64,000 nt of DNA from CAVSUZ01 sp963791885 (GCA_963791885.1 CAWBUL010000004.1:1726253-1790252); one strand, 5' to 3'; positions 38,980-47,917 are shown, numbered from the stretch's first letter. A program made the numbers and translations. Notes: generated from the letters alone by a model not told the origin.

Positions 38980-39097
38980 CCATCCTCCGTTGGCCGTGGC
39001 GCGACGAAGTTCGCCCGTCGAACCCCGGAGGAGACTTGCCGCCCGCTACCCTGGTAACAGCGGAGCTTTTCCAACTGGTTAATGAAGGTCGTGTAGA

Positions 39098-39135
39098 CCG
39101 ATCCGGGTTCTCCCGTGCCGGTCACGCCGGATCGG
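39098..39135. promoter_or_regulatory. inverted repeat in ahcY / Hint intergenic region
   Basis: A perfect 9-bp inverted repeat (CCGATCCGG at 39098-39106, CCGGATCGG at 39127-39135) lies about 75 bp upstream of ahcY. It could be an operator or leader structure. It does not match the SAH riboswitch consensus that I know from proteobacterial ahcY leaders. Confidence 0.35.
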
Positions 39136-39159
39136 GAGCTGACACTGCCACATTGCACA

Positions 39160-39177
39160 CATCAAGATATCTTTATA
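39160..39177. promoter_or_regulatory. AT-rich palindromic operator upstream of ahcY
   Basis: CATCAAGATATCTTTATA is an imperfect palindrome (7 of 9 positions pair) centred on GATATC, strikingly AT-rich in a GC-rich region, 33 bp before the ahcY start. Similar AAGATATCTT-centred sites precede methionine-cycle genes in alphaproteobacteria and are bound by ArsR-family SAM/SAH-responsive regulators. That link is from memory of the motif and should be checked. The regulator is not in the window. Confidence 0.5.
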
Positions 39178-39210
39178 TACGCTCTGCACCATCCACCGCA
39201 GGACAGCGCC

Positions 39211-40512
39211 ATGCCGGACTACAAGGTCAAAGACATCGCCCTCGCCGACTGGGGCCGCAAGGAAGTCGCCATCGCCGAGGACGAAATGCCCGGATTGATG
39301 TCGATCCGAGCGGAATACGGCCCGTCCAAGCCGCTGAAGGGCGCCCGCATTGCCGGCTGCCTCCATATGACTGTGCAAACCGCCGTGCTGATCGAAACCC
39401 TGCTTGCACTGGGCGCGAGTGTCCGCTGGTCGTCCTGCAATATCTTCTCCACGCAGGATCACGCCGCTTCCGCCGTCGCCGCGGCGGGCATTCCGGTCTT
39501 TGCCTGGAAGGGCGAGACGGAGGAGGAGTTCTGGTGGTGCATCGAGCAGACGGTGCGTGGGCCTGACGGCCAAGGGGGCGAATGGACGCCGAATATGATC
39601 CTTGATGATGGCGGGGACCTGACGAAGCTGATGCACGACAAGTATCCGGAGATGCTGAAGGACGTGCGCGGCGTGTCGGAGGAAACCACGACCGGGGTGC
39701 ACCGTCTGCGCGACATGGCGCGTGATGGCACGCTGCTGGTGCCGGCGATCAACGTGAACGACAGCGTCACCAAGTCGAAATTCGACAATTTGTACGGCTG
39801 CCGTGAATCGCTGGTCGATGGCATCCGCCGCGGCACTGATGTGATGATGGCCGGCAAGGTTGCCGTGGTGAACGGTTTCGGCGATGTGGGGAAAGGGTCG
39901 GCTGCGTCCCTGCGCAATGCCGGCTGCCGCGTGATGGTGACGGAAGTCGATCCGATCTGCGCGCTGCAGGCTGCGATGGAAGGTTATGAGGTCACCACCA
40001 TGGAGGACGCCGCGCCGAAGGGGGACATTTTCGTCACCGCGACCGGCAATATCGACGTCATCACGCTCGATCATATGCGGCGCATGAAACATCGCGCCAT
40101 CGTCTGCAATATTGGCCACTTCGATTCGGAGATTCAGATCGAGTCGCTACGCAATTACCGCTGGGAAAACGTCAAGCCACAGGTTGATGAAGTGGTTTTT
40201 TCCGATGGCAAGCGCCTGATCGTGCTATCCGAAGGACGGCTGGTGAACCTCGGCAACGCCACCGGTCACCCCAGCTTTGTCATGAGCGCGTCATTCTCCA
40301 ACCAGGTGCTGGCGCAGATCGAGCTGTACGGCGCACCAAGCGGCAAATATGAGCGCAAAGTGTACACGCTTCCTAAACAGCTCGATGAGAAGGTGGCGGC
40401 GCTGCATCTGGCGAAAGTCGGCGCGAAGCTGACGAAGCTGACGCCGCAACAGGCGAGTTACATCGGTGTTTCATCATCGGGCCCGTTCAAGCATGACGAA
40501 TATCGATACTGA
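39211..40512 (+). CDS. ahcY: adenosylhomocysteinase (S-adenosyl-L-homocysteine hydrolase)
   Basis: The 433-residue enzyme hydrolyses S-adenosylhomocysteine to adenosine and homocysteine in the cytosol, relieving inhibition of methyltransferases. Signatures are complete: SSCNIFSTQDHAAS, EETTTGVHRLRDMARDG, NVNDSVTKSKFDN with substrate-binding Lys and Asp, and the NAD-binding GFGDVGKGSAASLRNAG. It ends in the C-terminal GPFKHDEYRY, typical of the family. The ATG at 39211 is set by the conserved N-terminus (YKVKDIALADWGRKE). A palindromic operator lies 33 bp upstream. Confidence 0.97.
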   Translation: MPDYKVKDIALADWGRKEVAIAEDEMPGLMSIRAEYGPSKPLKGARIAGCLHMTVQTAVLIETLLALGASVRWSSCNIFSTQDHAASAVAAAGIPVFAWKGETEEEFWWCIEQTVRGPDGQGGEWTPNMILDDGGDLTKLMHDKYPEMLKDVRGVSEETTTGVHRLRDMARDGTLLVPAINVNDSVTKSKFDNLYGCRESLVDGIRRGTDVMMAGKVAVVNGFGDVGKGSAASLRNAGCRVMVTEVDPICALQAAMEGYEVTTMEDAAPKGDIFVTATGNIDVITLDHMRRMKHRAIVCNIGHFDSEIQIESLRNYRWENVKPQVDEVVFSDGKRLIVLSEGRLVNLGNATGHPSFVMSASFSNQVLAQIELYGAPSGKYERKVYTLPKQLDEKVAALHLAKVGAKLTKLTPQQASYIGVSSSGPFKHDEYRY

Positions 40513-40613
40513 TTCACGCCCACGGTCATGTGAGCGGCGCTGTCATCGATTCATGCTGGCAGCGCCGCAGGCGACTGACATATCTCGTCGCCGCGTCTGA
40601 AGAAGTCGATTGT

Positions 40614-40868
40614 ATGCCGCACTACGAGAATATCGCCCGCACTGAAGCCGTACGCCGCATCCTTCGTGGCCATAGCGACGAAAATGAAGCTCGCGATCTG
40701 CTGTTTCTGGAGAACTGGGCTGTCCAGTCCGCCACAGACATCGCTGCCATGCTGCGTGCGCGTCAGATTCGCCGCGTCCATCCGGGACTTGTGACCGAGA
40801 TCCGCGAGGAGCGCCGTCGCGGACATCCGCTGAGCGATGTGGAACGCGCGGGGCTGCGCAGGAGCTAG
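40614..40868 (+). CDS. small hypothetical protein (84 aa)
   Basis: The frame from ATG 40614 encodes a charged, probably all-helical 84-residue protein (RTEAVRRILRGHSDENEARD; DIAAMLRARQIRRVHPGLVT). No domain is recognised. Support comes from its position (same strand, about 100 bp after ahcY), a hydrophilic composition typical of real small proteins, and a strong hairpin just after its stop. No good Shine-Dalgarno is visible, so the start is uncertain. Confidence 0.5.
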   Translation: MPHYENIARTEAVRRILRGHSDENEARDLLFLENWAVQSATDIAAMLRARQIRRVHPGLVTEIREERRRGHPLSDVERAGLRRS

Positions 40869-40870
40869 AA

Positions 40871-40895
40871 CTCAGGCTGACTGTCGTCAGCCGAG
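40871..40895. terminator. bidirectional hairpin between convergent genes
   Basis: A 7-bp perfect stem (GGCTGAC TGTC GTCAGCC), extendable to 10 bp with one bulge, lies exactly between the stops of the small gene (40868) and the ROK kinase (40897). The position favours a shared terminator; there is no long T-tract. Confidence 0.55.
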
Positions 40896-40896
40896 C

Positions 40897-41793
40897 TCAG
40901 GCCGGCCAAAGCCACGCCGCGCCGCGCACCCCGGACGAATCGCCATGCTTGTTCTGCACGATAGGCGTATTGATCACGTCGCTGAAGACGTGCTTGCGCA
41001 CGAGGCTAGGCAGCATTCGATACAGGCGCTGCATGTTCGATAGACCGCCGCCGAGCACCACCACGTCGGGATCGAGGATGGTGAGGATCACCGCGAGCCC
41101 GCGTGCGAGCCGGTCCACATGGCGGTTTAATGCTGCTTTCGCCGCAGCGTCGCCAGCGGCGGCACGCGCCGGCAATCCCGAGGCGTCGTGCGCGTCGGGT
41201 CCGTCGCAGTCGCGCGCGAGCGCCGGTCCGGCGACATAGGTCTCCAGGCAATTCCACTGCCCGCACCAGCAGTGTGGGCCGGGTATCTCGTCCACGCTCG
41301 GCCAGGGCAGAGGCATGTGCCCCCACTCACCGGCGATGCGATGCGGTCCGGGATGCACCTGTCCGCGGACCACGATACCGCCGCCAACGCCGGTGCCCAG
41401 GATCACGCCGAATACCACCTCGTAGCCTTTGCCGGCGCCGTCGACCGCCTCGCTCAGTGCAAAGCAGTTGGCGTCGTTCTCGACCCGGACCTCACGTCCG
41501 AGCCGCGCGTTTATGTCCCTGTCGAAGGTATGCCCGTTCAGTGCGATCGAGTTGGCATTCTTCACCAGCCCGGTCGCCGGACTGATCGTGCCGGGGATGC
41601 CGATCCCCACGGGACAGATTTCCCCGATTTCCGCTTCCGCCCGGCGTACCAGCCCGGCGATGCCGTCCAAGGTCGCGTCGTAGCCTTTCGGTGTGGGGAT
41701 GCGATGGCGGTAACGCTCGGTTCCGTCGGGTGCGAGCGCGATCACCTCGATCTTCGTCCCGCCGAGATCGATGCCGATGCGATGCTGGCTCAT
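40897..41793 (-). CDS. ROK-family sugar kinase (fructokinase/hexosamine-kinase-like)
   Basis: The 298-residue protein has the ATP-binding IGIDLGGTKIEVIAL, the ROK signature around VENDANCFALSEA with catalytic Asp, FGVILGTGVGGGIVV, and the zinc-binding cluster GPHCWCGQWNCLETYVAGPA. This pattern (CxCGxxxCxE) is typical of bacterial fructokinase/N-acetylhexosamine kinase ROK enzymes rather than repressors, since no HTH precedes it. It phosphorylates a hexose in the cytosol; the specific sugar is not decided by sequence. It is divergent from the TusA-like gene by 63 bp. Confidence 0.88.
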   Translation of the reverse strand: MSQHRIGIDLGGTKIEVIALAPDGTERYRHRIPTPKGYDATLDGIAGLVRRAEAEIGEICPVGIGIPGTISPATGLVKNANSIALNGHTFDRDINARLGREVRVENDANCFALSEAVDGAGKGYEVVFGVILGTGVGGGIVVRGQVHPGPHRIAGEWGHMPLPWPSVDEIPGPHCWCGQWNCLETYVAGPALARDCDGPDAHDASGLPARAAAGDAAAKAALNRHVDRLARGLAVILTILDPDVVVLGGGLSNMQRLYRMLPSLVRKHVFSDVINTPIVQNKHGDSSGVRGAAWLWPA

Positions 41794-41856
41794 GCAGACT
41801 CAATGCCGCACGCGCCCCGCTTGCTCAACCGCCGCGGCAATCGTCCAATGGCTGCC

Positions 41857-42111
41857 ATGACCGAGACCACACTCGACGTGAAAGGGCTGAGTTGCCCATT
41901 GCCGGTATTGCGGGCGAATCGCGAGCTGCGGTCCATGCCGCCCGGGGCCCGGCTCCGCGTTCTTGCCACGGACCGCGCCGCGGTCGCCGATTTCCAGTCC
42001 TTCTGCCGTGAAACCGGCCATGCCCTGCTCGCCTGGAGCGAGGATGGCGGTGTCTTCAGCTTTCTGATCCGCCGGCGCGAGGCTGATCCGGCGCCGAAGG
42101 ATCCGGCATGA
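41857..42111 (+). CDS. TusA/SirA-like sulfur-carrier protein
   Basis: The 84-residue protein carries the family signature LDVKGLSCPLPVLRANRELR with the sulfur-carrying cysteine in CPLPV. TusA-like proteins relay persulfide sulfur for tRNA thiolation, molybdenum cofactor synthesis or sulfur oxidation. The start could be ATG 41848 (two extra residues) or 41857. The last codons overlap the HDAC-like gene start (ATGA at 42108), so translation is probably coupled. A role with the nearby SoeABC sulfite oxidoreductase is possible but not shown. Confidence 0.85.
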   Translation: MTETTLDVKGLSCPLPVLRANRELRSMPPGARLRVLATDRAAVADFQSFCRETGHALLAWSEDGGVFSFLIRRREADPAPKDPA

Positions 42112-43043
42112 CCACCGCGCTGATCACGCACCCGGCCTGCCTCGATCACGACCCCGGCGAATGGCATCCGGAATGCCCCGACCGGTTGCGTGCCGTGCTG
42201 GGGGCGCTGGAGGCGGAGGAATTCGCACCGCTTCTGCGCGAAGCCGCGCCACAGGCCACGCTCGAGCAGCTCGCGCTCGTTCACCCGGCCGAGTATGTCG
42301 AGGCCATTCTCAGCATCCGCCCTTCCGAGGGCGAGCGCGTGCAGCTTGACGCCGATACCGCCATGTCCGCCGGCAGCGCGGACGCCGCGTTGCGCGCCGC
42401 CGGCGCCGCGGTCGCGGCCGTCGATGCGGTGATGGAGGGCTGGGCGCGTGCCGCCTTCGCCGCGGTTCGTCCACCGGGCCACCATGCCGAGCCGCGCCGC
42501 CCCATGGGGTTCTGCCTGTTCAACAATGCCGCCGTAGCCGCCCTGTGGGCGCGCGCGGCGCATGGGTTGCTCCGGGTCGCCGTTGTCGATTTCGACGTGC
42601 ATCACGGCAACGGCACGCAGGCGATCTTCGCCGATGACGCCGACCTGTTTTACGGCTCCTCCCACCAAAGCCCATGCTATCCTGGCACCGGGCGGCGGGA
42701 GGAGACAGGATGCGCTGGCAACGTCACCAACGTGCCGCTGCCGCCTTATGCCGATGGCACGGCGTTCCGGGCCGCATGGGAGCGGACGATCATCCCTGCG
42801 CTCGACCGCTTCGCCCCGGAGCTGCTTATCGTATCTGCCGGATTCGATGCGCATGAAGCCGATCCGCTCGCCCAACTGAGGGTGCAGACCGGGGATTTTG
42901 CCTGGCTTACAGGAGAGCTGATGGCGGCGGCGGATCGCCATTGCGAGGGGCGGATCGTGTCCGTGCTGGAGGGTGGGTACGACCTTGGGGCGCTGGCTGC
43001 GTCAGCTGCCGCTCATGTGCGGGGGCTCATGCGGGCTGGGTGA
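42108..43043 (+). CDS. histone-deacetylase-family (HdaH/AcuC-like) deacetylase
   Basis: The 311-residue enzyme has all class II deacetylase landmarks: HPECPDRL, VRPPGHHAEP with the His-His charge relay, VVDFDVHHGNGTQAIF with zinc ligands Asp and His, SAGFDAHEADPL with the third zinc ligand Asp, and GGYDLGALA. Bacterial members deacetylate acetylpolyamines or acetyl-lysine. It overlaps the TusA-like gene by 4 bp. The start at 42108 is set by that ATGA overlap and conserved N-terminal HPACLDHDPGEWHPE. Confidence 0.9.
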   Translation: MTTALITHPACLDHDPGEWHPECPDRLRAVLGALEAEEFAPLLREAAPQATLEQLALVHPAEYVEAILSIRPSEGERVQLDADTAMSAGSADAALRAAGAAVAAVDAVMEGWARAAFAAVRPPGHHAEPRRPMGFCLFNNAAVAALWARAAHGLLRVAVVDFDVHHGNGTQAIFADDADLFYGSSHQSPCYPGTGRREETGCAGNVTNVPLPPYADGTAFRAAWERTIIPALDRFAPELLIVSAGFDAHEADPLAQLRVQTGDFAWLTGELMAAADRHCEGRIVSVLEGGYDLGALAASAAAHVRGLMRAG

Positions 43044-43159
43044 GACACTGCATGGCTGACGCGCGTCGCTGCCCCTGTCTGCCGGCGCTTGTCGTGGCGG
43101 GATCGTCAGTCTAGCTTGTCGGCAGTAATTGCGAGCAATTCGCAAGTGGGAGTCTGTTT

Positions 43160-43399
43160 GTGGGCAATGACTTCAGCCAGATCACGCGTCGGTGCGAGCG
43201 TGCGGTGGTGACGGCGTATCGCGACCTGCGTGGGCACGGAACCGATGATCTGGGCGCGTTCCAGGCCTGCACCACCCTGTATCGGATTCATCATCCTGAG
43301 GCGTCTCTGACCGAGGCGCGACGTTTGGTTGCCGAGTGGATCGACCATCACGTGGTCCGCGGCGACCGCTCTCCGACTCGGGGTTGTGACTGTCCCTGA
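43160..43399 (+). CDS. small hypothetical protein (79 aa)
   Basis: A GTG start at 43160, with GGGAG about eight bases upstream, opens a helical protein (CERAVVTAYRDLRGHGTDDL; RIHHPEASLTEARRLVAEWI) ending in a CxC (RGCDCP). It has no known domain, but amino-acid composition and a convincing ribosome binding site support it. It ends 8 bp before the convergent soeC stop. Confidence 0.55.
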   Translation: MGNDFSQITRRCERAVVTAYRDLRGHGTDDLGAFQACTTLYRIHHPEASLTEARRLVAEWIDHHVVRGDRSPTRGCDCP

Positions 43400-43407
43400 G
43401 CGCGGGT

Positions 43408-44355
43408 CTACATGGGTCGCCCGTAGTAGAGCGTCACCGTGTGGGTCGCTTCGGCGAAGAACAACCAGCGCTCGGCGTAGATGCCAATCAGCGACAGAAG
43501 GGCTGCAAGCGGGAAGAGCACCATCGCGGCCGGATTGGGGATCAGCAGCCCGATAAAGAGCAAGATTGCAGGGATAACGAAGCCGGCGGTGATGGCGATG
43601 GAGCGTAGCCGGTCAGCGTGTTTGCGGCCGATCGCGTAGCCCATTTCGCGGAGCAGGTAGTTTTCCTCGGTGTGCGGGCGCTCGAACTCACGCACCTGGC
43701 CGAGGGCGCCGAGACCGGTGGCCGACTCGATTGTCGAGGATGACGGCGTGGTGTCGATGAAGCGCCAATACGAGAGCTTTACGGCCATGGCGATGAGGCA
43801 GAGGGCGACGGCAATCGCAGCGGCGGCGCGGGCACCGGGCAGCGCCCAGAAGATCGTCATGGCGGCGAGGCACGCGGCGCCACTGGCAAGAGCGAGCAGC
43901 AGGATCACAGTGGGCACGAAGTTGTTGTGCCACTGCCGGATGGGCTTCAGCGAAGCGTAGATCATCGATTGGGAGAAGACGGTCAGCATGCCGAGAACGG
44001 CGGCGACGAGACCGAACACGATGGTTGCGACTGCAAGCGGTCCGGCAAACCACCAGGCGGCAGCGAAGCCGAGTGCCGGGATGTAGGTGAGAAGGGAGAG
44101 CACGCCCTCACGCGAAAGCCAGGAGCTGCGCCATTGAGAGACGGCGCGCCAGGCTCGTTCAGGGTGGCCGAGATGCGCCGTGGAGGCGAGCAGGCCGATC
44201 GTGCAGAGGATAAGGGCGATGAAGATGGCGGGAATGCCGAAGGAGGGTTGGAGGGGCATCACTCCGATGGCGGTGAGGACGCCGAGCCAGAACAGCATGC
44301 CGTAGCCACCGCCGGATGCGGTGGTGAGAAGGATGACGGAGAAGGCGGGGTTCAT
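43408..44355 (-). CDS. soeC: DmsC/SoeC-type quinone-interacting membrane subunit
   Basis: The 315-residue protein has about eight transmembrane helices (for example MLFWLGVLTAIGVMPLQPSF; IFIALILCTIGLLASTAHLG; SITAGFVIPAILLFIGLLIP) and the DmsC-family segment AHLGHPERAWRAVSQWRSSWLSREG split here as HLGHPERAWRAVS and SSWLSREGVLS. It anchors the catalytic pair and passes electrons to quinone. ATGA overlap with soeB. The SoeABC label rests on the combination with a Tat-less molybdoenzyme and this subunit type; DMSO or polysulfide reductase is the alternative. Confidence 0.8.
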   Translation of the reverse strand: MNPAFSVILLTTASGGGYGMLFWLGVLTAIGVMPLQPSFGIPAIFIALILCTIGLLASTAHLGHPERAWRAVSQWRSSWLSREGVLSLLTYIPALGFAAAWWFAGPLAVATIVFGLVAAVLGMLTVFSQSMIYASLKPIRQWHNNFVPTVILLLALASGAACLAAMTIFWALPGARAAAAIAVALCLIAMAVKLSYWRFIDTTPSSSTIESATGLGALGQVREFERPHTEENYLLREMGYAIGRKHADRLRSIAITAGFVIPAILLFIGLLIPNPAAMVLFPLAALLSLIGIYAERWLFFAEATHTVTLYYGRPM

Positions 44356-45077
44356 CGGCTGAGCACCCGGTCGACCCAGCGGAGCAGGGCGTTGGTGGGG
44401 GTGACTTGTTCGGGTTCGGGCGCCGTCTCGGCGCGCTGGCGTTTGCGCGGGGGCAGGTATTTGTTGACGGGCTTGTAGCCCATCTCGGGCATCAGATCGA
44501 AGCCGCCGCGCTCGGCCACAAGCTGCGAGACGTGGCTGGTGGGATCGCCGAGGTCGCCGAAATGGCGCGCGTGGGCTGGGCAGGTGGAAACGCAGGCGGG
44601 GACGCGCTCGGTTTCGGGGATGTTTTCATTGTAGATGCGGTCGATACAGAGGGTGCACTTTTTCATCGTGCCCTGGTCTTCGTCGAACTCGCGGGCGCCA
44701 TAAGGGCAAGCCCAGGAGCAGAGCTTGCAGCCGATACAGATGTCTGAGTTAACCAGGACGATGCCGTCTTCGGCGCGCTTGTAGCTGGCGCCGGTGGGAC
44801 AGACGGTGACGCAGTCGGGCGTTTCGCAGTGCAGACAGGAGCGGGGGAAGTGGACGGTGCGGCTGTCGGGGCCGGTGCCGGCCTCGTAGGTATGGACGCG
44901 GTTCAGCCAGACGCCCTGTGGGTGTTCCTGATAGGCGTCGAAATCGGTCAGCGGCGCGTAATGGCCGGAGGTGTTCCACTCCTTGCAGTTCACGGCGCAG
45001 GCGTGACAGCCGACGCACGTATCGAGGTCGATAACGAGGCCGAGCTTCTTCTGGCTGGGGGCGGGAAGGGTGGTCAT
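44352..45077 (-). CDS. soeB: 4Fe-4S electron-transfer subunit (SoeB/DmsB-like)
   Basis: The 241-residue protein has four cysteine clusters typical of DmsB-like subunits: CVGCHACAVNCKEWN, CLHCETPDCVTVCPTGA, CIGCKLCSWACPYGA, and the pair CTLCIDRI with CVSTCPAHARHFGDL. These bind four [4Fe-4S] clusters linking the molybdenum subunit to the membrane subunit. It overlaps both neighbours by 4 bp (ATGA), so soeA, soeB and soeC form a tightly coupled operon. The C-terminus (YKPVNKYLPPRKR) is as in known SoeB proteins. Confidence 0.88.
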   Translation of the reverse strand: MTTLPAPSQKKLGLVIDLDTCVGCHACAVNCKEWNTSGHYAPLTDFDAYQEHPQGVWLNRVHTYEAGTGPDSRTVHFPRSCLHCETPDCVTVCPTGASYKRAEDGIVLVNSDICIGCKLCSWACPYGAREFDEDQGTMKKCTLCIDRIYNENIPETERVPACVSTCPAHARHFGDLGDPTSHVSQLVAERGGFDLMPEMGYKPVNKYLPPRKRQRAETAPEPEQVTPTNALLRWVDRVLSR

Positions 45078-47917
45078 GCGCGCTGTCCCACTTCGTAGCG
45101 CAGAATTCGTGGGGCACGGGGCAAAGGCGGGACGCGAAGGGTGCGCGGCCGGGGTTCGGTTTCAGGCTCGGGGTCGGCGCGTTCGATACGGACACGGAGG
45201 TCGTACCACGCGGCCTGACCGGTGACGGGATCGGCGTTGACGCGGCGGACGATGTTAGCGTCGGGCGGCAGGAATTCCGAGATCACGTGGTTCAGCAGGA
45301 AGCCCTTTTGCGATTCGGGGGCGTCGGCCGAGAGGTTCCAGGCACCGCTACGCTTGCCGATGGCGTTCCAGGTCCAGACCGTGTCGGGATTGACGCCCTC
45401 CATCAGTTTCACCTGACACTTCACTCGCCCGTTGCGGCTGATGACCCAAACCCAGCCGTCATCCTCGATGCCGAGGGCGGCGCCGGTGCGGCGGTGCATG
45501 TAAAGACGGTTGTGGCTGTATATCTGGCGCAGCCAGGCGTTCTGCGAGTGCCAGGAGTGGTACATAGCGGGCGGGCGCTGCGTGATCGCGTGCAGTGGAT
45601 AGGCAGCGCTGTCTTCCTGCTGTTGCTCGAAGGGCGGGTACCAGATGGGCAGCGGGTCCATGTAAGTGCGGATGCGCTCGCGATGCGTGTCGGGCGGCTG
45701 GATAGGACCGTGGCCCTCGGCAGCAAGGCGGAATTTCTGCAGTGGCTCGCTGTAGAGTTGCAGCACGATCTGATCGGCGTGGTCGATCAGGCCAAGGCGC
45801 TTGGCGTCCTCCAGGTACGCTTTGTTGGCGTGCTTGTAATAGAGTGCCTCGGGCGCGTGGTGATATTGCCAGAAGCAACCGTTTTCGATGTAGCGCTTGA
45901 GCTGATCGGGATTGGGTTCGCCGACGCCGGGCTTGGAGCCGTCCGTGCCGCGGAAGCCGGCGAGGGGGCCGACGCCCGGGCGGCGCTGATGGTTGACGAT
46001 GTAATCGGCGTAGCTTTTGTAAGTAGCGTTGCCATCGTTATCAACGAAGCCGGGAAGTTTCAGGCGGGCGCCGAGTTCGACCAGCACATCCTGGAAGGGG
46101 CGCACGTCGCGGTCGGGCGGCAGGACGGGCTGGCGGATCGAATCGGCCGGGCCCTCGGGACTGCCGATCGGCCGGTCGAGCAGGGAGATGCAGTCCCAGC
46201 GCTCAAGGTAGGTGGTATCGGGGAAAACCAGATCCGCGTGGGCCACCATCTCGGAGTAGTACGCGTCGGCGTAGATGATGTGGGGGATGCGGTATTCGCC
46301 GGTGTGCGGGTCTTTGTCGGTCATCATGCGGGACGCATCCCCGGGATTCATCGAGGAGTTCCACGCCATGTTGGCCATGTACATGAACAGGGTATCGATC
46401 TTGTATGGATCGCCCGCGTGCGCGTTGGCGATGACGGTGTGCATCAGACCGTGCGCGGAGATGGGGGAGTCCCAGGTGTATGCCTTGTCGATGCGGACGG
46501 GTGAACCGTCGTCGTTGAGCAGCAGGTCTTCCGGACCGAGCGGATTGCCGAGCGCCATGCCGGAGAGCATGGCCATGGGAATCGAGCCTTTGCCGACCGG
46601 CTTGGGACCGGGAGGGATGGGGCGCGGGAAGGGCGATTTGTAGCGCCAGGAGCCAGGGGTATCGACCGCGCCGAGCAGCATCTGCAGCACGTGGATGGCG
46701 CGGCAGGTGTGAAAGCCATTGGAGTGGGCGGAGATGCCGCGCATGGCGTGCATCGCGACGGGGCGACCGATCATTGTCTCATGCCGGCGGCCCTGCGTGT
46801 CAGTCCAGGGCTGGTCGAGCTCGATGGCCTGATCGAAGGCTGTATCGGCGAGTTCCTTGGCGAGGCGGCGGATGGTGGCGGCGGCGACGCCGCAGCGGTC
46901 AGCCACGGCCTCTGGCGCGTAGCGGCCGTCGAGGTAGCGTTCAGCCAGCAAATGAAAAACGGGGCGGGCGAGGCGGCCATCGGGGAGGGTGACCTCGCCG
47001 ACCGCCCGCTCGGCCGCGATGGGCTTGCCGTCGCCGTCGCGGGCGAACAGGCCGTGGTCCGCTCCGCCCGGGTTATGCACGACGAGCCAGCCGGCGTTAG
47101 TGTAGTGGGCGAGGAAGTCGAAATCGACGCGATCGGTGCGCAGCAGTTCGTGCACGAGGGCGAGGACGAAAAGGCCGTCGGTGCCGGGGCGAATGCCGAT
47201 CCACTCATCGGCGATGGCGGCGTAGCCGGTCTTCACCGGATTGACGGCGACGTATTTAGCGCCGCGTTCCTTGAGCTTGGCGAGGCCGGTCTTGATGGGG
47301 TTGGAGTCGTGATCTTCGGCGACACCGAACATCATGAAGAACTTGGTGCGGTCCCAGTCGGGATCGCCGAACTCCCAGAAGGAGCCGCCGACGGAATAGA
47401 GGCCGCCGGCCGCCATGTTGACCGAGCAGAAGCCGCCGTGCGCGGCGAAGTTGGGTGTGCCGAATTGCTTCGCCCACCAGCCGGTGAAGGACTGGCTCTG
47501 ATCGCGGCCGGAGAAGAAGGCAAGCTTGCGCGGCTCAGTGGCGCGGACATTCCCCAGCCATTCGGTGGCGAGACGGAGGGCTTCCTCCCACTCGATTTCC
47601 TTAAAGTTGCCCTCCCCGCGTTCGCCGACGCGGAGCAGCGGCTTGGAAAGGCGGGCAGGGGAGTAGTGCTGCATGATACCGGCGGAGCCCTTGGCACAGA
47701 GCACGCCGCGATTGACTGGGTGGTCCGGGTTGCCCTGGATCCAGCGGATGCGTCCGTCCTTGAGGTGCACGCGGATACCGCACCGGCAGGCGCACATGTA
47801 GCAGGTGGTGGTCTTGACCTCGTCGGCGACGAGCGGGGAGAGGTCGATTTGCTCGACGGGGTTGAAGAACCCGCGGGTCTGCGATCCGTGTGTCCGCTTT
47901 GGCGGCGCACTCGTCAT
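45074..47917 (-). CDS. soeA: molybdopterin oxidoreductase, sulfite dehydrogenase SoeA-like
   Basis: The 947-residue catalytic subunit begins with a [4Fe-4S] site (TCYMCACRCGIRVHLKDGRI, then GVLCAKG) and has bis-MGD-binding segments of the DMSO reductase superfamily (SGRDQSQSFTGWWAKQFGTP; GISAHSNGFHTCRAIHVLQM; DTTYLERWD). There is no twin-arginine leader, so it should act in the cytoplasm, as SoeA does when oxidising sulfite to sulfate; periplasmic relatives carry Tat signals. ATG 47917 follows AGGAGGAAGC; 25 upstream in-frame codons lack support. An IS5-family element begins 153 bp upstream and may have altered its promoter. Sulfite as substrate is inferred. Confidence 0.82.
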   Translation of the reverse strand: MTSAPPKRTHGSQTRGFFNPVEQIDLSPLVADEVKTTTCYMCACRCGIRVHLKDGRIRWIQGNPDHPVNRGVLCAKGSAGIMQHYSPARLSKPLLRVGERGEGNFKEIEWEEALRLATEWLGNVRATEPRKLAFFSGRDQSQSFTGWWAKQFGTPNFAAHGGFCSVNMAAGGLYSVGGSFWEFGDPDWDRTKFFMMFGVAEDHDSNPIKTGLAKLKERGAKYVAVNPVKTGYAAIADEWIGIRPGTDGLFVLALVHELLRTDRVDFDFLAHYTNAGWLVVHNPGGADHGLFARDGDGKPIAAERAVGEVTLPDGRLARPVFHLLAERYLDGRYAPEAVADRCGVAAATIRRLAKELADTAFDQAIELDQPWTDTQGRRHETMIGRPVAMHAMRGISAHSNGFHTCRAIHVLQMLLGAVDTPGSWRYKSPFPRPIPPGPKPVGKGSIPMAMLSGMALGNPLGPEDLLLNDDGSPVRIDKAYTWDSPISAHGLMHTVIANAHAGDPYKIDTLFMYMANMAWNSSMNPGDASRMMTDKDPHTGEYRIPHIIYADAYYSEMVAHADLVFPDTTYLERWDCISLLDRPIGSPEGPADSIRQPVLPPDRDVRPFQDVLVELGARLKLPGFVDNDGNATYKSYADYIVNHQRRPGVGPLAGFRGTDGSKPGVGEPNPDQLKRYIENGCFWQYHHAPEALYYKHANKAYLEDAKRLGLIDHADQIVLQLYSEPLQKFRLAAEGHGPIQPPDTHRERIRTYMDPLPIWYPPFEQQQEDSAAYPLHAITQRPPAMYHSWHSQNAWLRQIYSHNRLYMHRRTGAALGIEDDGWVWVISRNGRVKCQVKLMEGVNPDTVWTWNAIGKRSGAWNLSADAPESQKGFLLNHVISEFLPPDANIVRRVNADPVTGQAAWYDLRVRIERADPEPETEPRPRTLRVPPLPRAPRILRYEVGQRA

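Noticed and set aside
39090..39210. SAH riboswitch before ahcY
   Set aside because: The known conserved core of SAH riboswitches was not found; only a simple inverted repeat and an AT-rich palindrome are present.
43408..47917. Annotation of the operon as dissimilatory DMSO or polysulfide reductase
   Set aside because: The catalytic subunit has no Tat signal and the three subunits match the SoeABC arrangement better. The alternative is kept in the entries because substrate cannot be read directly.
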